The notes: a model not told the origin generated them from the letters alone. Positions 8,905-19,287 are shown, counted from the first letter of the stretch. The stretch: DNA of 64,000 bases from Olivibacter sp036959255 (GCF_036959255.1 NZ_JAWMTI010000012.1:51482-115481); one strand, 5' to 3'. Translations and numbers: made by a program.

Positions 8905-10029
8905 TTAGTATTTATCCTTAATTAGCTTCAACACTTCGTTTGCAATCACCTCGTCTGCATCCGTTTTTGCCAACTGTTTTATATTCGCCGACAATACTCT
9001 ACGCTCGTCTCGATCCTTTACCAAGGTAATCGTCTCATCTATCAATGTTTCGCGCGCCTTCCCATCTTCTACCATAATTGCTGCATTCTTTTTAATCAAT
9101 GCCAAGGCGTTTTTTGTTTGGTGGTCCTCTGCAACATTAGGTGACGGCACCAGAATGGCGGGTTTTCCAACCGCACATAGTTCCGCAATGGTTCCTGCCC
9201 CAGCTCGTGCAATTATTACATCAGCTGCCGCATAGGCCAGATCCATACGATGGAGAAATGGTTTCAAACAAACATCTTCCAATCCATCCTCTTTGAGCAA
9301 GTTTTGCAATTTCTCGTAATAGTAGCTCCCGCACTGCCATATGACTTGCAAATTGGCTTCATGTATTTTTTTCAAGCCTTCCAGCATACTTTCATTTAAG
9401 GTACGAGCACCTAAACTTCCTCCTGTTAGCAAGACAGTTTTCTTATCGTGATCTAAGCCTAACAATTCTTTCGCCTCAAACTCCTTTCCCTCCACATCTA
9501 CTGCATCCTGCCGAATAGGATTCCCTGTAATCAGCAGTCTCTCGCGAGGGAAAAAGCGTTCCATCCCTTCAAAAGCTACACATATCTTCGACGCCTTTGC
9601 TCCCAATTTTTTATTCGTTATCCCCGCATAAGAATTCTGTTCTTGTATAAGATAAGGAATTCCCATCCGACCAGCCGCGTGCAATAGAGGTCCTGAAGCA
9701 TATCCCCCTACACCAACAACTACATCGGGATGAAAATTTCGAATAACAGTTCGCGCACGTTGAATACTTTTCCACAATTTAAAAGGTAAGAGTATATTTT
9801 TAAGCAGCGACTGTCTATTGATACCTTGAATATCCAAGCCAATAATCTTATAACCTGCAGCAGGAACTTTATCCATCTCCATTCTACCATTAGCACCAAC
9901 GAATAAAATTTCAATGGTTGGTTCCAGACGTTTCAAAGCGTTAGCGATAGCTATTGCGGGAAAAATATGTCCTCCCGTTCCGCCTCCACTAATAATCACT
10001 CGTTTTGTCGTGCTTTCCATATCTTTCAA
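8905..10029 (-). CDS. murG: UDP-N-acetylglucosamine--lipid I GlcNAc transferase
   Basis: MurG converts lipid I to lipid II at the cytoplasmic face of the membrane. The N-terminal GGGTGGH loop is at residues 15-21, and the C-terminal UDP-binding region contains RAGAGTIAELCAVGKPAILVP, typical of GT28 enzymes. At 374 residues it is full length. Two in-frame ATGs (codons 1 and 4) are possible starts; both lie within a few bases of the ftsW stop. Confidence 0.97.
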   Translation of the reverse strand: MKDMESTTKRVIISGGGTGGHIFPAIAIANALKRLEPTIEILFVGANGRMEMDKVPAAGYKIIGLDIQGINRQSLLKNILLPFKLWKSIQRARTVIRNFHPDVVVGVGGYASGPLLHAAGRMGIPYLIQEQNSYAGITNKKLGAKASKICVAFEGMERFFPRERLLITGNPIRQDAVDVEGKEFEAKELLGLDHDKKTVLLTGGSLGARTLNESMLEGLKKIHEANLQVIWQCGSYYYEKLQNLLKEDGLEDVCLKPFLHRMDLAYAAADVIIARAGAGTIAELCAVGKPAILVPSPNVAEDHQTKNALALIKKNAAIMVEDGKARETLIDETITLVKDRDERRVLSANIKQLAKTDADEVIANEVLKLIKDKY

Positions 10030-10031
10030 GT

Positions 10032-11225
10032 TTAAGCCATTGCCGGAATCTCACCAACAATTACCTTATCGTTTGACTTCTTACCACCTACATCTTTTTC
10101 TCTCCCTTTTGATTTAAGCTCTTCAATATTCCGACTGACACTCAAAATAATTCCGAATGCTACACTTGTAAATAGAATGGATGTACCCCCCATACTTACC
10201 AAAGGTAAAGGCACTCCTGTTACTGGTCCGAGCCCCACAGCTACCGCCATATTTCCAAAAGCCTGAATCGTTAAACTGAAGCCCAGGCCAGCAGCCAGCA
10301 GAGCTCCAAAAGCCTTTGGACTCTGTGTAACGATACGTATACACCGATACATAAACACCAAATATAAGACGGCCAACACCACGCCACCTACGGCACCATA
10401 TTCTTCAATGATAATCGCGAAGATAAAATCAGAATAGGGATGTGGCAGCATATTACGCTGGGTGCTATTTCCAGGACCTTTACCAAAAAGCCCTCCAGTC
10501 GCGATTGCAATCTTGGCCTGATTAGCCTGAAACTCTTTATCGGGGTCGGGCTCTCCCTTACCAAGAAAAGTCTCTACACGGGACACATACGTTTGTCGAC
10601 GCGGTCCCAAAAGCACCACTAACGTCAAAAGAAATACGCCTGCTACACTCACATAAGCTATTTGCTTTATACTGATACGCCCAATTACAAGCAACAAAAT
10701 GCTCACCGCAAAAAGCATGATCGCTGTTGACATATTTGCGATAGCAATCAGAATAATAACAACACAAACCGATCCCATAATGGGCATAAATGCCCGTTTT
10801 ACATCTTTTATATTTTCCTGCTTACGCGTCAACATTCTAGCCAAAAAGGTTATTAATGCCAGCTTAGCCATATCAGATGTCTGAAAGGTTTGATTAATAA
10901 CCGGTATGGTAACCCATCTGTTGGCATCATTCACCGAGTCAGTAAACAGCAGCGTATATAAAAGCAGCGGAATGGTAATGATCATCAAAATCTTGGATAT
11001 CCCGGCATAGTATCGATAATCCAAAAGATGCGAAAAGTACATCAAAATAAGTCCGGCAAAAATGAGTGTAAAATGCTTAACCAAGTAAGTCTCTGTTCCT
11101 CGCCCTTCTTTGTAGGCTAAAGTACCTGTAGAGCTATAAACGGCCAACAAAGACCAAACGGATAACAATATGACAATTATCCAAATCCATTTATCTCCTT
11201 TTAGTTTATTAAATATACGCTCCAT
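10032..11225 (-). CDS. ftsW: SEDS glycosyltransferase FtsW
   Basis: This is a polytopic membrane protein of the SEDS family, the lipid II polymerase that works with the septal PBP FtsI. Around ten hydrophobic segments are visible. Family landmarks are the GPRRQTYVSR loop, YSDFIFAIIIEEYG and the C-terminal PLPLVSMGGTSI followed by FGIILSVSRN. The 397-residue length is normal, and the charged tail is cytoplasmic. Position between murD and murG favours FtsW over RodA. Confidence 0.95.
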   Translation of the reverse strand: MERIFNKLKGDKWIWIIVILLSVWSLLAVYSSTGTLAYKEGRGTETYLVKHFTLIFAGLILMYFSHLLDYRYYAGISKILMIITIPLLLYTLLFTDSVNDANRWVTIPVINQTFQTSDMAKLALITFLARMLTRKQENIKDVKRAFMPIMGSVCVVIILIAIANMSTAIMLFAVSILLLVIGRISIKQIAYVSVAGVFLLTLVVLLGPRRQTYVSRVETFLGKGEPDPDKEFQANQAKIAIATGGLFGKGPGNSTQRNMLPHPYSDFIFAIIIEEYGAVGGVVLAVLYLVFMYRCIRIVTQSPKAFGALLAAGLGFSLTIQAFGNMAVAVGLGPVTGVPLPLVSMGGTSILFTSVAFGIILSVSRNIEELKSKGREKDVGGKKSNDKVIVGEIPAMA

Positions 11226-11255
11226 AACACTTTATTAATTGAGAACATCAGCTTT

Positions 11256-12629
11256 TCAAAGCTCACGCACAGCGGCTTTAAACTGATCCCCTCGGTCTTC
11301 GTAATTTTTAAAAAGATCAAAACTGGCACAGGCAGGTGATAAGAGTACAGTATCTCCCTTTTGTGCGATATGATAAGCAATCTGAACGGCCTCGCTCATT
11401 GTTTGTGTATTTACGATCACATCGGTGTCCGCCTCGAAAGCATTATGAATATTGCGGTTATCCTTGCCCAAGCAAACAATCCCCCGCACTTTACTTTGTA
11501 CCAACTCGCGGAGCATACCATAATCGTTTCCCTTATCTACCCCTCCCATGATCAATACAATTTTTCCCGGTAGACTTTCCAAAGCATACCACACCGAATT
11601 CACGTTCGTAGCCTTTGAATCATTTATAAATTCTATTCCGGAAATTTTCGTCACATGCTCCAGACGATGCGGAATATTCACAAAGTCACCCATACTTTCC
11701 CGAATAGACTCGTTACGTAACTCCCAAACCTTGGCTACAATCCCGGAAGCCATATTATTGTAAACGTTGTGTTTTCCTTGTAATGCTAAATCGTTAATAG
11801 ACATGATAAATCTTTCCTGGTTAGGTAATGTTATTACTATTTCTTTTACTTCGTTCAAATAAGCCCCGCATTGTATCTCCTCTGTTAAGCTAAAGGGATA
11901 CCTCGTTGCTTCAATGTTCTTTTCTTTCAGCGCTTTGTTTATTTCCGGATCATCCTTGCAGTAAATAAAGATATCCTTGCTGCGCTGGTTTCTCGTTATT
12001 CTAAATTTCGAATTAACATAGTTCTCCATTTTGTAATCGTAACGATCCAGATGATCAGGCGTTATATTCAACAGCACGGCGACATCCGCCCGAAAATCAT
12101 ACATATCGTCCAACATGAAACTGCTGATTTCAATCACGTATACATCGTGCTGCTCTGTAGCCACTTGTAAAGCAAAGCTTTTCCCGATATTCCCCGCCAA
12201 ACCAACGTCAATCCCGGCCTTTTGCAGTATATGATACGTCAATATAGTGGTCGTCGATTTACCATTTGAGCCGGTAATACAAATGGTTTTTGCATCCGTA
12301 TAACGTGCCGCGAATTCAATCTCACCTATCACAGGAACTCCTTGTTTCTTCAAAGCTTGTACAAGCTCTGCTTTTTCAGGTATACCCGGGCTTTTAATCA
12401 CTAAATCAGCTCTTAATATCTTCTCCTTTGAATGTTCTTTTTCCTCAAACGGAATGGCATGATCTCGTAACCGCGTTCTATAAATTTCTTTGATCTCCCC
12501 CCCATCAGACACAAATACATCAAAGCCCTGTTTCGCTCCTAAAACAGCAGCACCAAAGCCGCTTTCACCTGCTCCCAAAATCACCAGCAGTGGCTTTTTT
12601 TGATGTATATTATGCTCTATACTCTCCAT
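11256..12629 (-). CDS. murD: UDP-N-acetylmuramoylalanine--D-glutamate ligase
   Basis: MurD adds D-Glu to UDP-MurNAc-L-Ala. It has the N-terminal GAGESGFGAA loop, the ATP-binding CITGSNGKSTTT segment (about 118-129), the LLNITPDHLDRY motif, and NDSKATN in the C-terminal domain. The 457-residue length matches the family. It is 7 bases after mraY and 30 before ftsW in the operon. Confidence 0.97.
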   Translation of the reverse strand: MESIEHNIHQKKPLLVILGAGESGFGAAVLGAKQGFDVFVSDGGEIKEIYRTRLRDHAIPFEEKEHSKEKILRADLVIKSPGIPEKAELVQALKKQGVPVIGEIEFAARYTDAKTICITGSNGKSTTTILTYHILQKAGIDVGLAGNIGKSFALQVATEQHDVYVIEISSFMLDDMYDFRADVAVLLNITPDHLDRYDYKMENYVNSKFRITRNQRSKDIFIYCKDDPEINKALKEKNIEATRYPFSLTEEIQCGAYLNEVKEIVITLPNQERFIMSINDLALQGKHNVYNNMASGIVAKVWELRNESIRESMGDFVNIPHRLEHVTKISGIEFINDSKATNVNSVWYALESLPGKIVLIMGGVDKGNDYGMLRELVQSKVRGIVCLGKDNRNIHNAFEADTDVIVNTQTMSEAVQIAYHIAQKGDTVLLSPACASFDLFKNYEDRGDQFKAAVREL

Positions 12630-12636
12630 TTCTTTC

Positions 12637-13881
12637 TTATCTCACCTTTAGCGTAACAATTGTAATGACAGCCAAAATGATTCCTACAATCCAGAATCGC
12701 GTAACGATTTTGGACTCATGATAGCCCTTTTTCTGATAATGATGGTGTAATGGAGACATCAGAAAAATCCGTCTTCCCTCCCCAAATTTCTTCTTGGTGT
12801 ATTTAAAATACGACACCTGCATTATGACCGAAACAAGCTCGATAAGGAATATGCCGCACAGTACAGGTATGAGTAATTCCTTACGAATCATAATAGCAAA
12901 AGCGGCAATAATACCACCGATGGCCAAACTTCCCGTATCCCCCATAAAAACTTGGGCCGGGTAGGAATTGTACCACAAAAACCCTACACATGCACCCACA
13001 AAAGCGCCTGCAAAAACCACTAGCTCTCCCGAATTGGGGATATACATGATATTTAAGTAATCAGCGAAAATACTATTACCCGAAACATAGGCTAAAATAG
13101 CTAATGTAACGCCTATAATAGCCGAAATACCGGTGGCTAAACCATCAATTCCATCAGTAATATTAGCACCGTTCGATACGGCAGTAATGATAAACACGAC
13201 AAAAATTAAAAACACAAAAAAAGCATACTTCCCATCCGGTACACCAAAAACGCTTAACACCTTTCCGTAATCAAACTCATTATTTTTATAAAAAGGAATA
13301 TTTGTTTTTGTAGACTTAACTTCAACGTTGTAATAGCTTTTTGTACCGTCAAAGTTTTGCTGCATTTCAATATTTTCTCCTTTTATAGGCCCATTCACCT
13401 TCTGTCTTGTAACAATAGAAGGATGATCATGCATAGTCCAGGCAATAATAATTCCCAGTCCAACTTGTCCAACCACCTTAAACTTCCCTGCCAAGCCTTC
13501 TTTATTCTTTCTAAATACTTTGATATAATCATCAATAAAGCCAACAGTCCCCATCCAAATGGTAGCGATGATCATTAGAATAACATAAATATTCTCCAGT
13601 TTGGCGAACAACAGGGTTGGCAATAAAATACCGGCAATGATGATAAGCCCGCCCATCGTTGGAGTTCCTTGCTTTTGTGTTTCACCTTCCAAACCCAAGC
13701 TCCTTACGGTTTCGCCAACTTGTTTCTTACGCAACAATCCAATAAGTCGCCCTCCATAAACCGTAGTAATAATAAGGGATAATATAACGGTTAAACCAAA
13801 GCGAAAAGAGATATATTGAAATACTCCCGCACCTGGTAGGTTAAAATGATCATGTAGGTATGTAAACAAATAATACAGCAT
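12637..13881 (-). CDS. mraY: Phospho-N-acetylmuramoyl-pentapeptide transferase
   Basis: MraY makes lipid I by transferring phospho-MurNAc-pentapeptide to undecaprenyl phosphate. It is a polytopic membrane protein with the catalytic Asp pair in GFIDDYIKVF, the NGANITDGIDGLATG block, GDTGSLAIGG and the HHHYQKKG loop. It has 414 residues against about 360 in E. coli. The excess is a charged periplasmic insertion at about residues 165-215, common in Bacteroidota MraY. Confidence 0.97.
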   Translation of the reverse strand: MLYYLFTYLHDHFNLPGAGVFQYISFRFGLTVILSLIITTVYGGRLIGLLRKKQVGETVRSLGLEGETQKQGTPTMGGLIIIAGILLPTLLFAKLENIYVILMIIATIWMGTVGFIDDYIKVFRKNKEGLAGKFKVVGQVGLGIIIAWTMHDHPSIVTRQKVNGPIKGENIEMQQNFDGTKSYYNVEVKSTKTNIPFYKNNEFDYGKVLSVFGVPDGKYAFFVFLIFVVFIITAVSNGANITDGIDGLATGISAIIGVTLAILAYVSGNSIFADYLNIMYIPNSGELVVFAGAFVGACVGFLWYNSYPAQVFMGDTGSLAIGGIIAAFAIMIRKELLIPVLCGIFLIELVSVIMQVSYFKYTKKKFGEGRRIFLMSPLHHHYQKKGYHESKIVTRFWIVGIILAVITIVTLKVR

Positions 13882-13907
13882 TCCCTTTCGTTATATTATC
13901 TAATTAT

Positions 13908-15371
13908 TCAGTCTTTTATTTCCTTAAAAAGTTCCTTTAATACTGCCTTATCATCAAAAGGCCTTTTTTCTCCCATGACTTCTTGATACTTCTCATGTCC
14001 CTTCCCGGCTATCAGCACGATATCGGAAGATTGTGCCAAATGAACAGCCGCCTTGATAGCTTCGTAGCGATCTGTGATGGAAAACACGTTTCTCTTTTTG
14101 TCTACAGGAACCCCGGCTTCCATTTCGCGTATAATCTGTTGTGGATCTTCGCTTCTCGGATTATCTGAGGTTAAGATCACCTTATCGCTTAAATCTGCTG
14201 CCACCGCCGCCATTTCCGGCCGCTTCGTTTTATCCCTGTCGCCACCACATCCTAGCACCGTTATGATTTGCTCTTTGCCTTTTCGCAAATCGACAATAGT
14301 TCGCAACACATTTTCGACCGCATCCGACGTATGCGCATAGTCCACTACACCAACAATGCCATTAGCTGATAAAAGCGTATCAAACCTTCCTTCCGCACCA
14401 GTTAAACGGCTTAAAACGGTCAACACCCGTGTGGTGTCTTGCTCTAAAAGAATCGCTACACCATATGCAGCCAATAGATTATAGGCATTGAAAGCACCAA
14501 CTAAACGGGTCCACACCTCACGCGTATCAATCTGCATTAACATACCGTTGAAATGGCTTTCGACAATTCTTCCTTTGAAGTCTGCAATATGCTTCAAACC
14601 ATATGTTTTATGATAAGCCTCAGTATTTTGCAACATGACCTTTCCATTCCGATCATCGATGTTAACCAAAGCGAAAGCCGGTTTAGGTAATGCATCAAAA
14701 AAAGCTTTCTTAGCCCTTAAATAGGCATCAAATGTTTTATGAAAATCCAAATGGTCATGCGTCAAATTGGTAAAAACCCCACCTACAAATGATAAACCTG
14801 TAATCCGATGTTGCGCCACTGCATGTGAGCTAACTTCCATGAAACAATAATCACAGCCACCACTCACCATATTCCGCAAGAGTTCATTCAAACTTATCGG
14901 ATCAGGGGTTGTATGTGTCGATTCAATGATATGCTCATTCACTTTGTTTTGCACCGTTGACAACAAGCCTACTCTAAACCCGAGCTCCCTAAATAATTTA
15001 TAAAGCAAGGTGGCAACCGTTGTTTTTCCGTTTGTACCGGTTACCCCCACCAATTTCAATTTCTTCGAAGGATGATCATAGAAATTAGCCGCCATCAGAC
15101 CCAGTGAAAAAGCCGCATCTTCTACTTCGATATAGGTAATATGCCCGCTTATATCCGTGGGTATTCGTTCACATACGACTACCTTAGCCCCGAGCGCCAC
15201 TGCCTTATCAATGAAGGTATGACCATCAACAAGCGTCCCCTTTACAGCAAAAAATAAATCTCCTTCAACTACCTTACGAGAATCAAAACACAATGCATGG
15301 ACAGCCACATCGCTGCTACCTATAGCCTGTTTTATAGACACTCCCTCTAATATTTTAGATAGTGAAATCAT
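13908..15371 (-). CDS. murE: UDP-MurNAc-L-Ala-D-Glu--meso-diaminopimelate ligase
   Basis: MurE adds the third residue of the stem peptide. The ATP loop is GVTGTNGKTT (about 109-118). The DNPRSEDP motif in the C-terminal domain carries the DNPR signature for meso-DAP rather than lysine, matching the dapA gene nearby. The 487-residue length is normal. The start overlaps the ftsI stop by 4 bases, consistent with translational coupling. Confidence 0.96.
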   Translation of the reverse strand: MISLSKILEGVSIKQAIGSSDVAVHALCFDSRKVVEGDLFFAVKGTLVDGHTFIDKAVALGAKVVVCERIPTDISGHITYIEVEDAAFSLGLMAANFYDHPSKKLKLVGVTGTNGKTTVATLLYKLFRELGFRVGLLSTVQNKVNEHIIESTHTTPDPISLNELLRNMVSGGCDYCFMEVSSHAVAQHRITGLSFVGGVFTNLTHDHLDFHKTFDAYLRAKKAFFDALPKPAFALVNIDDRNGKVMLQNTEAYHKTYGLKHIADFKGRIVESHFNGMLMQIDTREVWTRLVGAFNAYNLLAAYGVAILLEQDTTRVLTVLSRLTGAEGRFDTLLSANGIVGVVDYAHTSDAVENVLRTIVDLRKGKEQIITVLGCGGDRDKTKRPEMAAVAADLSDKVILTSDNPRSEDPQQIIREMEAGVPVDKKRNVFSITDRYEAIKAAVHLAQSSDIVLIAGKGHEKYQEVMGEKRPFDDKAVLKELFKEIKD

Positions 15372-17449
15372 TCTAATTCAATTGTAATCGCTCCCCCCTT
15401 ACTAACTAATTCTCCAGGGTCGATAGATTGTTTGATCACTCTGCCTTTTCCCTTCACAAAGGTTTTTACACCTATATTCCCCAATAGATACATGGCATCT
15501 TTAAGCCCCATCCCCTTCAAATCCGGAATCTTGCCCTCCGGTAAATGATCATCTGACAGCAATACTTTCGCTGTATCCTGCTTTAAGTATTGCGTTGATT
15601 TTAATCCCAATGCGCCAAAAACATATTGACTGTCTTTCTGAAAACCATATTTGATTGGCGGTGCGGCAGGTACAGAAACCATTTGCAACTTTTTAAAGTC
15701 ATGATACATCCGACTATCGCCGGCATATACCTTTTCCGCAATTTCCTTAAAAACAGGTGCTGCGATGGTTGTTGCATAATAACCTCCCTTCCGTGGATTC
15801 TGCACCACAACAATCATCGAATATTTTGGATTATCTGCCGGAAAATAACCAGCGAAAGAGCCTTGGTACCTTCGTTTAGTTTTATATCCTGCTGCCCCAT
15901 CGGCCATTTGAGCCGTCCCTGTTTTACCCGCCATTTTAAAAAGAGAATTTTTCAACTGCTTGGCGGTACCCTCTTCGACAACCCCCTCCAACATTCCCTT
16001 CATTTTAGCAATCGTTTGGTCGGAAACGACCTTCTCATTGATCACCCTCGCTTCAAAGCGCTCCACTGTATTGCCCAAACGCCGAATCTCTTTTACAAAA
16101 AGTGGTGCGATCATTTTTCCGTTATTCGCAACAGCATTGTATAAAGTAAGCATTTGTAGGGGTGTCACCTTTAACTCATAACCATAAGCCATCTGCGGCA
16201 GTGTCAACCCACTCCACGATTTGCTTTTAGGAGTTTTGATCAAGGGTTGCCCCTCTCCCGGTATTTGCAAACCAAGCGGTTCATTCAGATGCATGGCATA
16301 AAGTCGATCTGTAAAAGCAGAAGGATTATCTTTATAATATTTGTAGATCAGCTTTGTCACTGCGGTATTTGAAGAAACCTCAAAAGCACGCTTTACCGAA
16401 ATTTTGCCGTCTCCTTTATGCGAATCTCTGATCGTATGTCGATAAACCCTAAAGGTTCCATCTTCTGTATCCACGATATCGCTTGTATCCACTTTACCGT
16501 CTTCAATTGCTGCCATATAAGACGCAAGTTTGAACGTTGAACCAGGTTCTGAACTTTGTGCAATGGCATAGTTAAATTTCTCCTTATAAACCCCTTCTTC
16601 AACCCGGGTGAAATTCGCCACTGCCCGCACCTCCCCTGTTGTCACTTCCATCAGAATGACACAGCCATTATCCGCATCACTGGCAATAAGCTGCTTTTCA
16701 AGTGCCTTTTGCGCAATGTCCTGCATATTGATATCGATTGTGGATATAATATCAGCACCGTCTGTAGGGGACACTTCCGTATCTTCATTGATAGGCATCC
16801 AGCTTCCGCCGGCAATACGCTGAACCAGTCGACTTCCACTAACACCATCCATAAATTCGGCATATGCACCTTCCAAACCAACTGGCTGTACATTATCATT
16901 TTTGTACCCGATTGTTCGGGCTGCTAAGGTTTTAAACGGCAAAATCCTCTTGTTCTTCTGCTCAGCAATAAGCCCTCCCTTATACTTGCCCAATTTAAAT
17001 ATGGGAAATGCACGCACCGCCTTCATTTCCTGAAAGCTTACATTTCTTTTCACCAAAAAGTAGCGATTTTTGTCCTTTCTGGCTTTGCGCAATAAACGGC
17101 GATACTGCTCAACCGATTTATCCTGAAAAAAAGAGGCTAAGCGCGCTGCCAGCGAATCAACCTTGGCATAAAAGACATCATCTTCCAAGATACCGGGAGC
17201 CATCATATCCATGCGCACATCGTACTCCGGTACTGATGTAGCCAACAGACTGCCATCTACAGAAAAAATATTCCCCCGAGTGGCTTCTATTGTTTGATAA
17301 CGGGTGGACAAACTATCTGCCATGGCTTGCCAACGGGCTCCTTGCACAACCTGTAGGCTGAACATTTTATACAGCACAGCTACAGCAAAGAGTACCATAA
17401 GCCCAAAGGAGAGGTACACGCGTAACAATATATCTGTTCTAATATTCAT
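15368..17449 (-). CDS. ftsI: Septal penicillin-binding protein with C-terminal PASTA domain (FtsI)
   Basis: This transpeptidase crosslinks septal peptidoglycan. It has an N-terminal membrane anchor (about 12-32), a PBP dimer domain beginning near ATRGNIFS, and the transpeptidase active-site motifs STFK (304-307), SSN (359-361) and KTG (509-511). A PASTA domain (about 635-692, from KIPDLKGMGL) follows, as in Bacteroidota and Gram-positive class B PBPs but not E. coli FtsI. The next gene, ftsL-like, ends directly at its start codon with no gap. Confidence 0.95.
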   Translation of the reverse strand: MNIRTDILLRVYLSFGLMVLFAVAVLYKMFSLQVVQGARWQAMADSLSTRYQTIEATRGNIFSVDGSLLATSVPEYDVRMDMMAPGILEDDVFYAKVDSLAARLASFFQDKSVEQYRRLLRKARKDKNRYFLVKRNVSFQEMKAVRAFPIFKLGKYKGGLIAEQKNKRILPFKTLAARTIGYKNDNVQPVGLEGAYAEFMDGVSGSRLVQRIAGGSWMPINEDTEVSPTDGADIISTIDINMQDIAQKALEKQLIASDADNGCVILMEVTTGEVRAVANFTRVEEGVYKEKFNYAIAQSSEPGSTFKLASYMAAIEDGKVDTSDIVDTEDGTFRVYRHTIRDSHKGDGKISVKRAFEVSSNTAVTKLIYKYYKDNPSAFTDRLYAMHLNEPLGLQIPGEGQPLIKTPKSKSWSGLTLPQMAYGYELKVTPLQMLTLYNAVANNGKMIAPLFVKEIRRLGNTVERFEARVINEKVVSDQTIAKMKGMLEGVVEEGTAKQLKNSLFKMAGKTGTAQMADGAAGYKTKRRYQGSFAGYFPADNPKYSMIVVVQNPRKGGYYATTIAAPVFKEIAEKVYAGDSRMYHDFKKLQMVSVPAAPPIKYGFQKDSQYVFGALGLKSTQYLKQDTAKVLLSDDHLPEGKIPDLKGMGLKDAMYLLGNIGVKTFVKGKGRVIKQSIDPGELVSKGGAITIELE

Positions 17450-17863
17450 TTACTTACCTGCTATATTTTCTTGTCCTATAACAATTTTCTTTGGTGGCTC
17501 AACCAAGGCTTTCAACCCAATGGTATCAACTTTCCGCGCCACTTCACCCTGTGTGCTCTTAAGCATAAGATCGGCTTTCAGCGATTTATATTCCCAGCTT
17601 AAATACTTTACTTCTTTCGAAAGTGTGTCAATTTCACGAACGCTATCCTCCGCAAAATGCCTGTTTGCGATATATACGATAGCCAAAAAAGCCAAATAGC
17701 CGATAAATGGGACCGCCGCCACAGCGCTTGCCGCGGAAAAACCTTTAGCGGTCAATAGTGATTTCAAAAAGTCCTTTGACTCATCAGCTTTCGCTTCTAC
17801 ATCATCCTGCAAGGCTTCCTGTTGCTCCTCACTTAATCCACCATTTTTATATCTGTTCAACAT
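17450..17863 (-). CDS. ftsL: FtsL-like small divisome membrane protein
   Basis: The 137-residue protein has a charged cytoplasmic N-terminus, one membrane segment (about 52-70, VPFIGYLAFLAIVYIA) and an extracytoplasmic helical part with heptad-like spacing (VREIDTLSKEVKYLSWEYKSL). This is the FtsL/DivIC layout. The assignment comes from topology and position between rsmH and ftsI; sequence conservation is weak. Bacteroidota often annotate this gene as FtsL-like. Confidence 0.8.
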   Translation of the reverse strand: MLNRYKNGGLSEEQQEALQDDVEAKADESKDFLKSLLTAKGFSAASAVAAVPFIGYLAFLAIVYIANRHFAEDSVREIDTLSKEVKYLSWEYKSLKADLMLKSTQGEVARKVDTIGLKALVEPPKKIVIGQENIAGK

Positions 17864-17874
17864 ACCTTTGACTG

Positions 17875-18786
17875 TTAACTGTCTATTTTTTCCGCTATTC
17901 TCAGTTTAGCACTTCTAGCCCGATTATTTCGCTTAATCTCATCCTCCGAGGCCGTAATCGCTTTACGACTTATTAGCTTAAAGGGTTTTATTTCATTTCC
18001 ATAAAAGTCTTTATCAACCTCTCCCTTAAATTTACCTTTTGCCATGAAATTCTTAACCAAACGATCTTCGAGCGAATGATAAGACATTACGACCAACCTC
18101 CCTCCGGGCTTTAAGACCGCTTGCGCTTGTGTCAAAAATTCTTGCAAAGCTTCTAATTCTCTATTTACCTCTATGCGCAATGCCTGAAAGAGTTGCGCAT
18201 AATACTTATTCTCTTTCCCTCGCGGCACCAGTTTTGATACTGCAGCCTTCAAGTCTGACACCGTACTTATAGGCTTCGTTAATCGGCTTGTCACGATTAC
18301 TTTTGCCAAGCTTTTCGCATTTTGAACCTCTCCGTACATCCCGAACACACGGTGCAAATCTTCTTCCGAATATGAATTCAAAACACCTTTTGCATCTAAA
18401 TCACTCACCTGATCCATTCGCATATCCAGATCTGCATCAAAGCGGATCGAGAACCCCCTTTCTGCTTCATCAAATTGATGTGAGGACACCCCTAAATCCG
18501 CTAAAATCCCATCAACCTGCTTAAGTCCCTGCAAACGCAAATTATTTTTTAAATACCTAAAGTTCTGATGGATCAACGTAAATCGCTCATCTGCCAATGT
18601 ATTATTCAATGCATCCGGATCCTGATCAAAAGCAACGAGTTTAGCCTCTTTATCCAAAAGCTGAAGAATAGCCTTCGAATGCCCGCCGCCACCAAATGTA
18701 ACATCCACATAAACACCGTCGGGCTTGATGGCAAGCGCCTCGATACATTCCTGCAACATAACCGGTATATGGTAAGCATTATCCAT
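17875..18786 (-). CDS. rsmH: 16S rRNA (cytosine-1402-N4)-methyltransferase
   Basis: RsmH (MraW) methylates C1402 of 16S rRNA with SAM. The SAM-binding block VDVTFGGGGHSKAIL is near residue 27, and GILADLGVSSHQFDEAERGF and VVMSYHSLEDRLVKNF are typical of the family. The 303-residue length is normal. The start overlaps the mraZ stop by 8 bases, the common mraZ-rsmH pairing. Confidence 0.97.
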   Translation of the reverse strand: MDNAYHIPVMLQECIEALAIKPDGVYVDVTFGGGGHSKAILQLLDKEAKLVAFDQDPDALNNTLADERFTLIHQNFRYLKNNLRLQGLKQVDGILADLGVSSHQFDEAERGFSIRFDADLDMRMDQVSDLDAKGVLNSYSEEDLHRVFGMYGEVQNAKSLAKVIVTSRLTKPISTVSDLKAAVSKLVPRGKENKYYAQLFQALRIEVNRELEALQEFLTQAQAVLKPGGRLVVMSYHSLEDRLVKNFMAKGKFKGEVDKDFYGNEIKPFKLISRKAITASEDEIKRNNRARSAKLRIAEKIDS

Positions 18787-19243
18787 CCAGTCTTCTATTT
18801 AAATTCCCCATCACCTCTTCTGCCAAAGCAGCAAAATCATCTCCTTCATCATCCCATTGCGCATCATACGTATCTTTTGACCACACTTCAATCTTATTAA
18901 ACTGACTCGCCAACACCACTTCTCCCCCAATTCCCGCATACTCAAGCAAAGGTTTGGGCACCAACACACGGTTGGCGGCATCCAAGGTAAGTTCGGTAGC
19001 ACCACGCATAAACTTTCTCACAAACTCCCTCGTCTTGCGTTCAAACGTATTTAGTTTACTCAATTCCTCCATAATACGATCCCACTCCCTTCTTGGATAG
19101 ATTACCAGATGAGCTTCCAAACCCCGGTTTACAACAAGCCCTTCCCGCTCCACCTCAGGCATTTGCTTCTTGAGGCCGGCAGGTAATACCATTCTTCCTT
19201 TGGTATCGAGCTTGCATTCAAATTCTCCGAGAAAATGAGCCAT
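18779..19243 (-). CDS. mraZ: Transcriptional regulator MraZ
   Basis: MraZ is a ring-forming DNA-binding protein with two AbrB-like half domains. Both are visible: DTKGRMVLPAGLK in the first third and DAANRVLVPKPLLE in the second. At 154 residues it is typical. It heads the division cluster and controls it by binding GTGGG-type repeats; such repeats lie directly upstream (19288-19344). Confidence 0.97.
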   Translation of the reverse strand: MAHFLGEFECKLDTKGRMVLPAGLKKQMPEVEREGLVVNRGLEAHLVIYPRREWDRIMEELSKLNTFERKTREFVRKFMRGATELTLDAANRVLVPKPLLEYAGIGGEVVLASQFNKIEVWSKDTYDAQWDDEGDDFAALAEEVMGNLNRRLDG

Positions 19244-19265
19244 CTATACAGTTTATCCAAATAAT

Positions 19266-19273
19266 CAAATGTA
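19266..19273 (-). promoter_or_regulatory. -7 element of the mraZ/division-cluster promoter
   Basis: On the minus strand the sequence reads TACATTTG, matching TAnnTTTG. Transcription would begin roughly 15 bases before the mraZ start codon. There is no good -33 TTG; that region is occupied by the MraZ boxes. Confidence 0.5.
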
Positions 19274-19287
19274 AAATTAGATAAATC

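Noticed and set aside
9768..9776. TTTTCCACA within murG as a DnaA box
   Set aside because: A single copy inside a coding region is expected by chance in a window this size.
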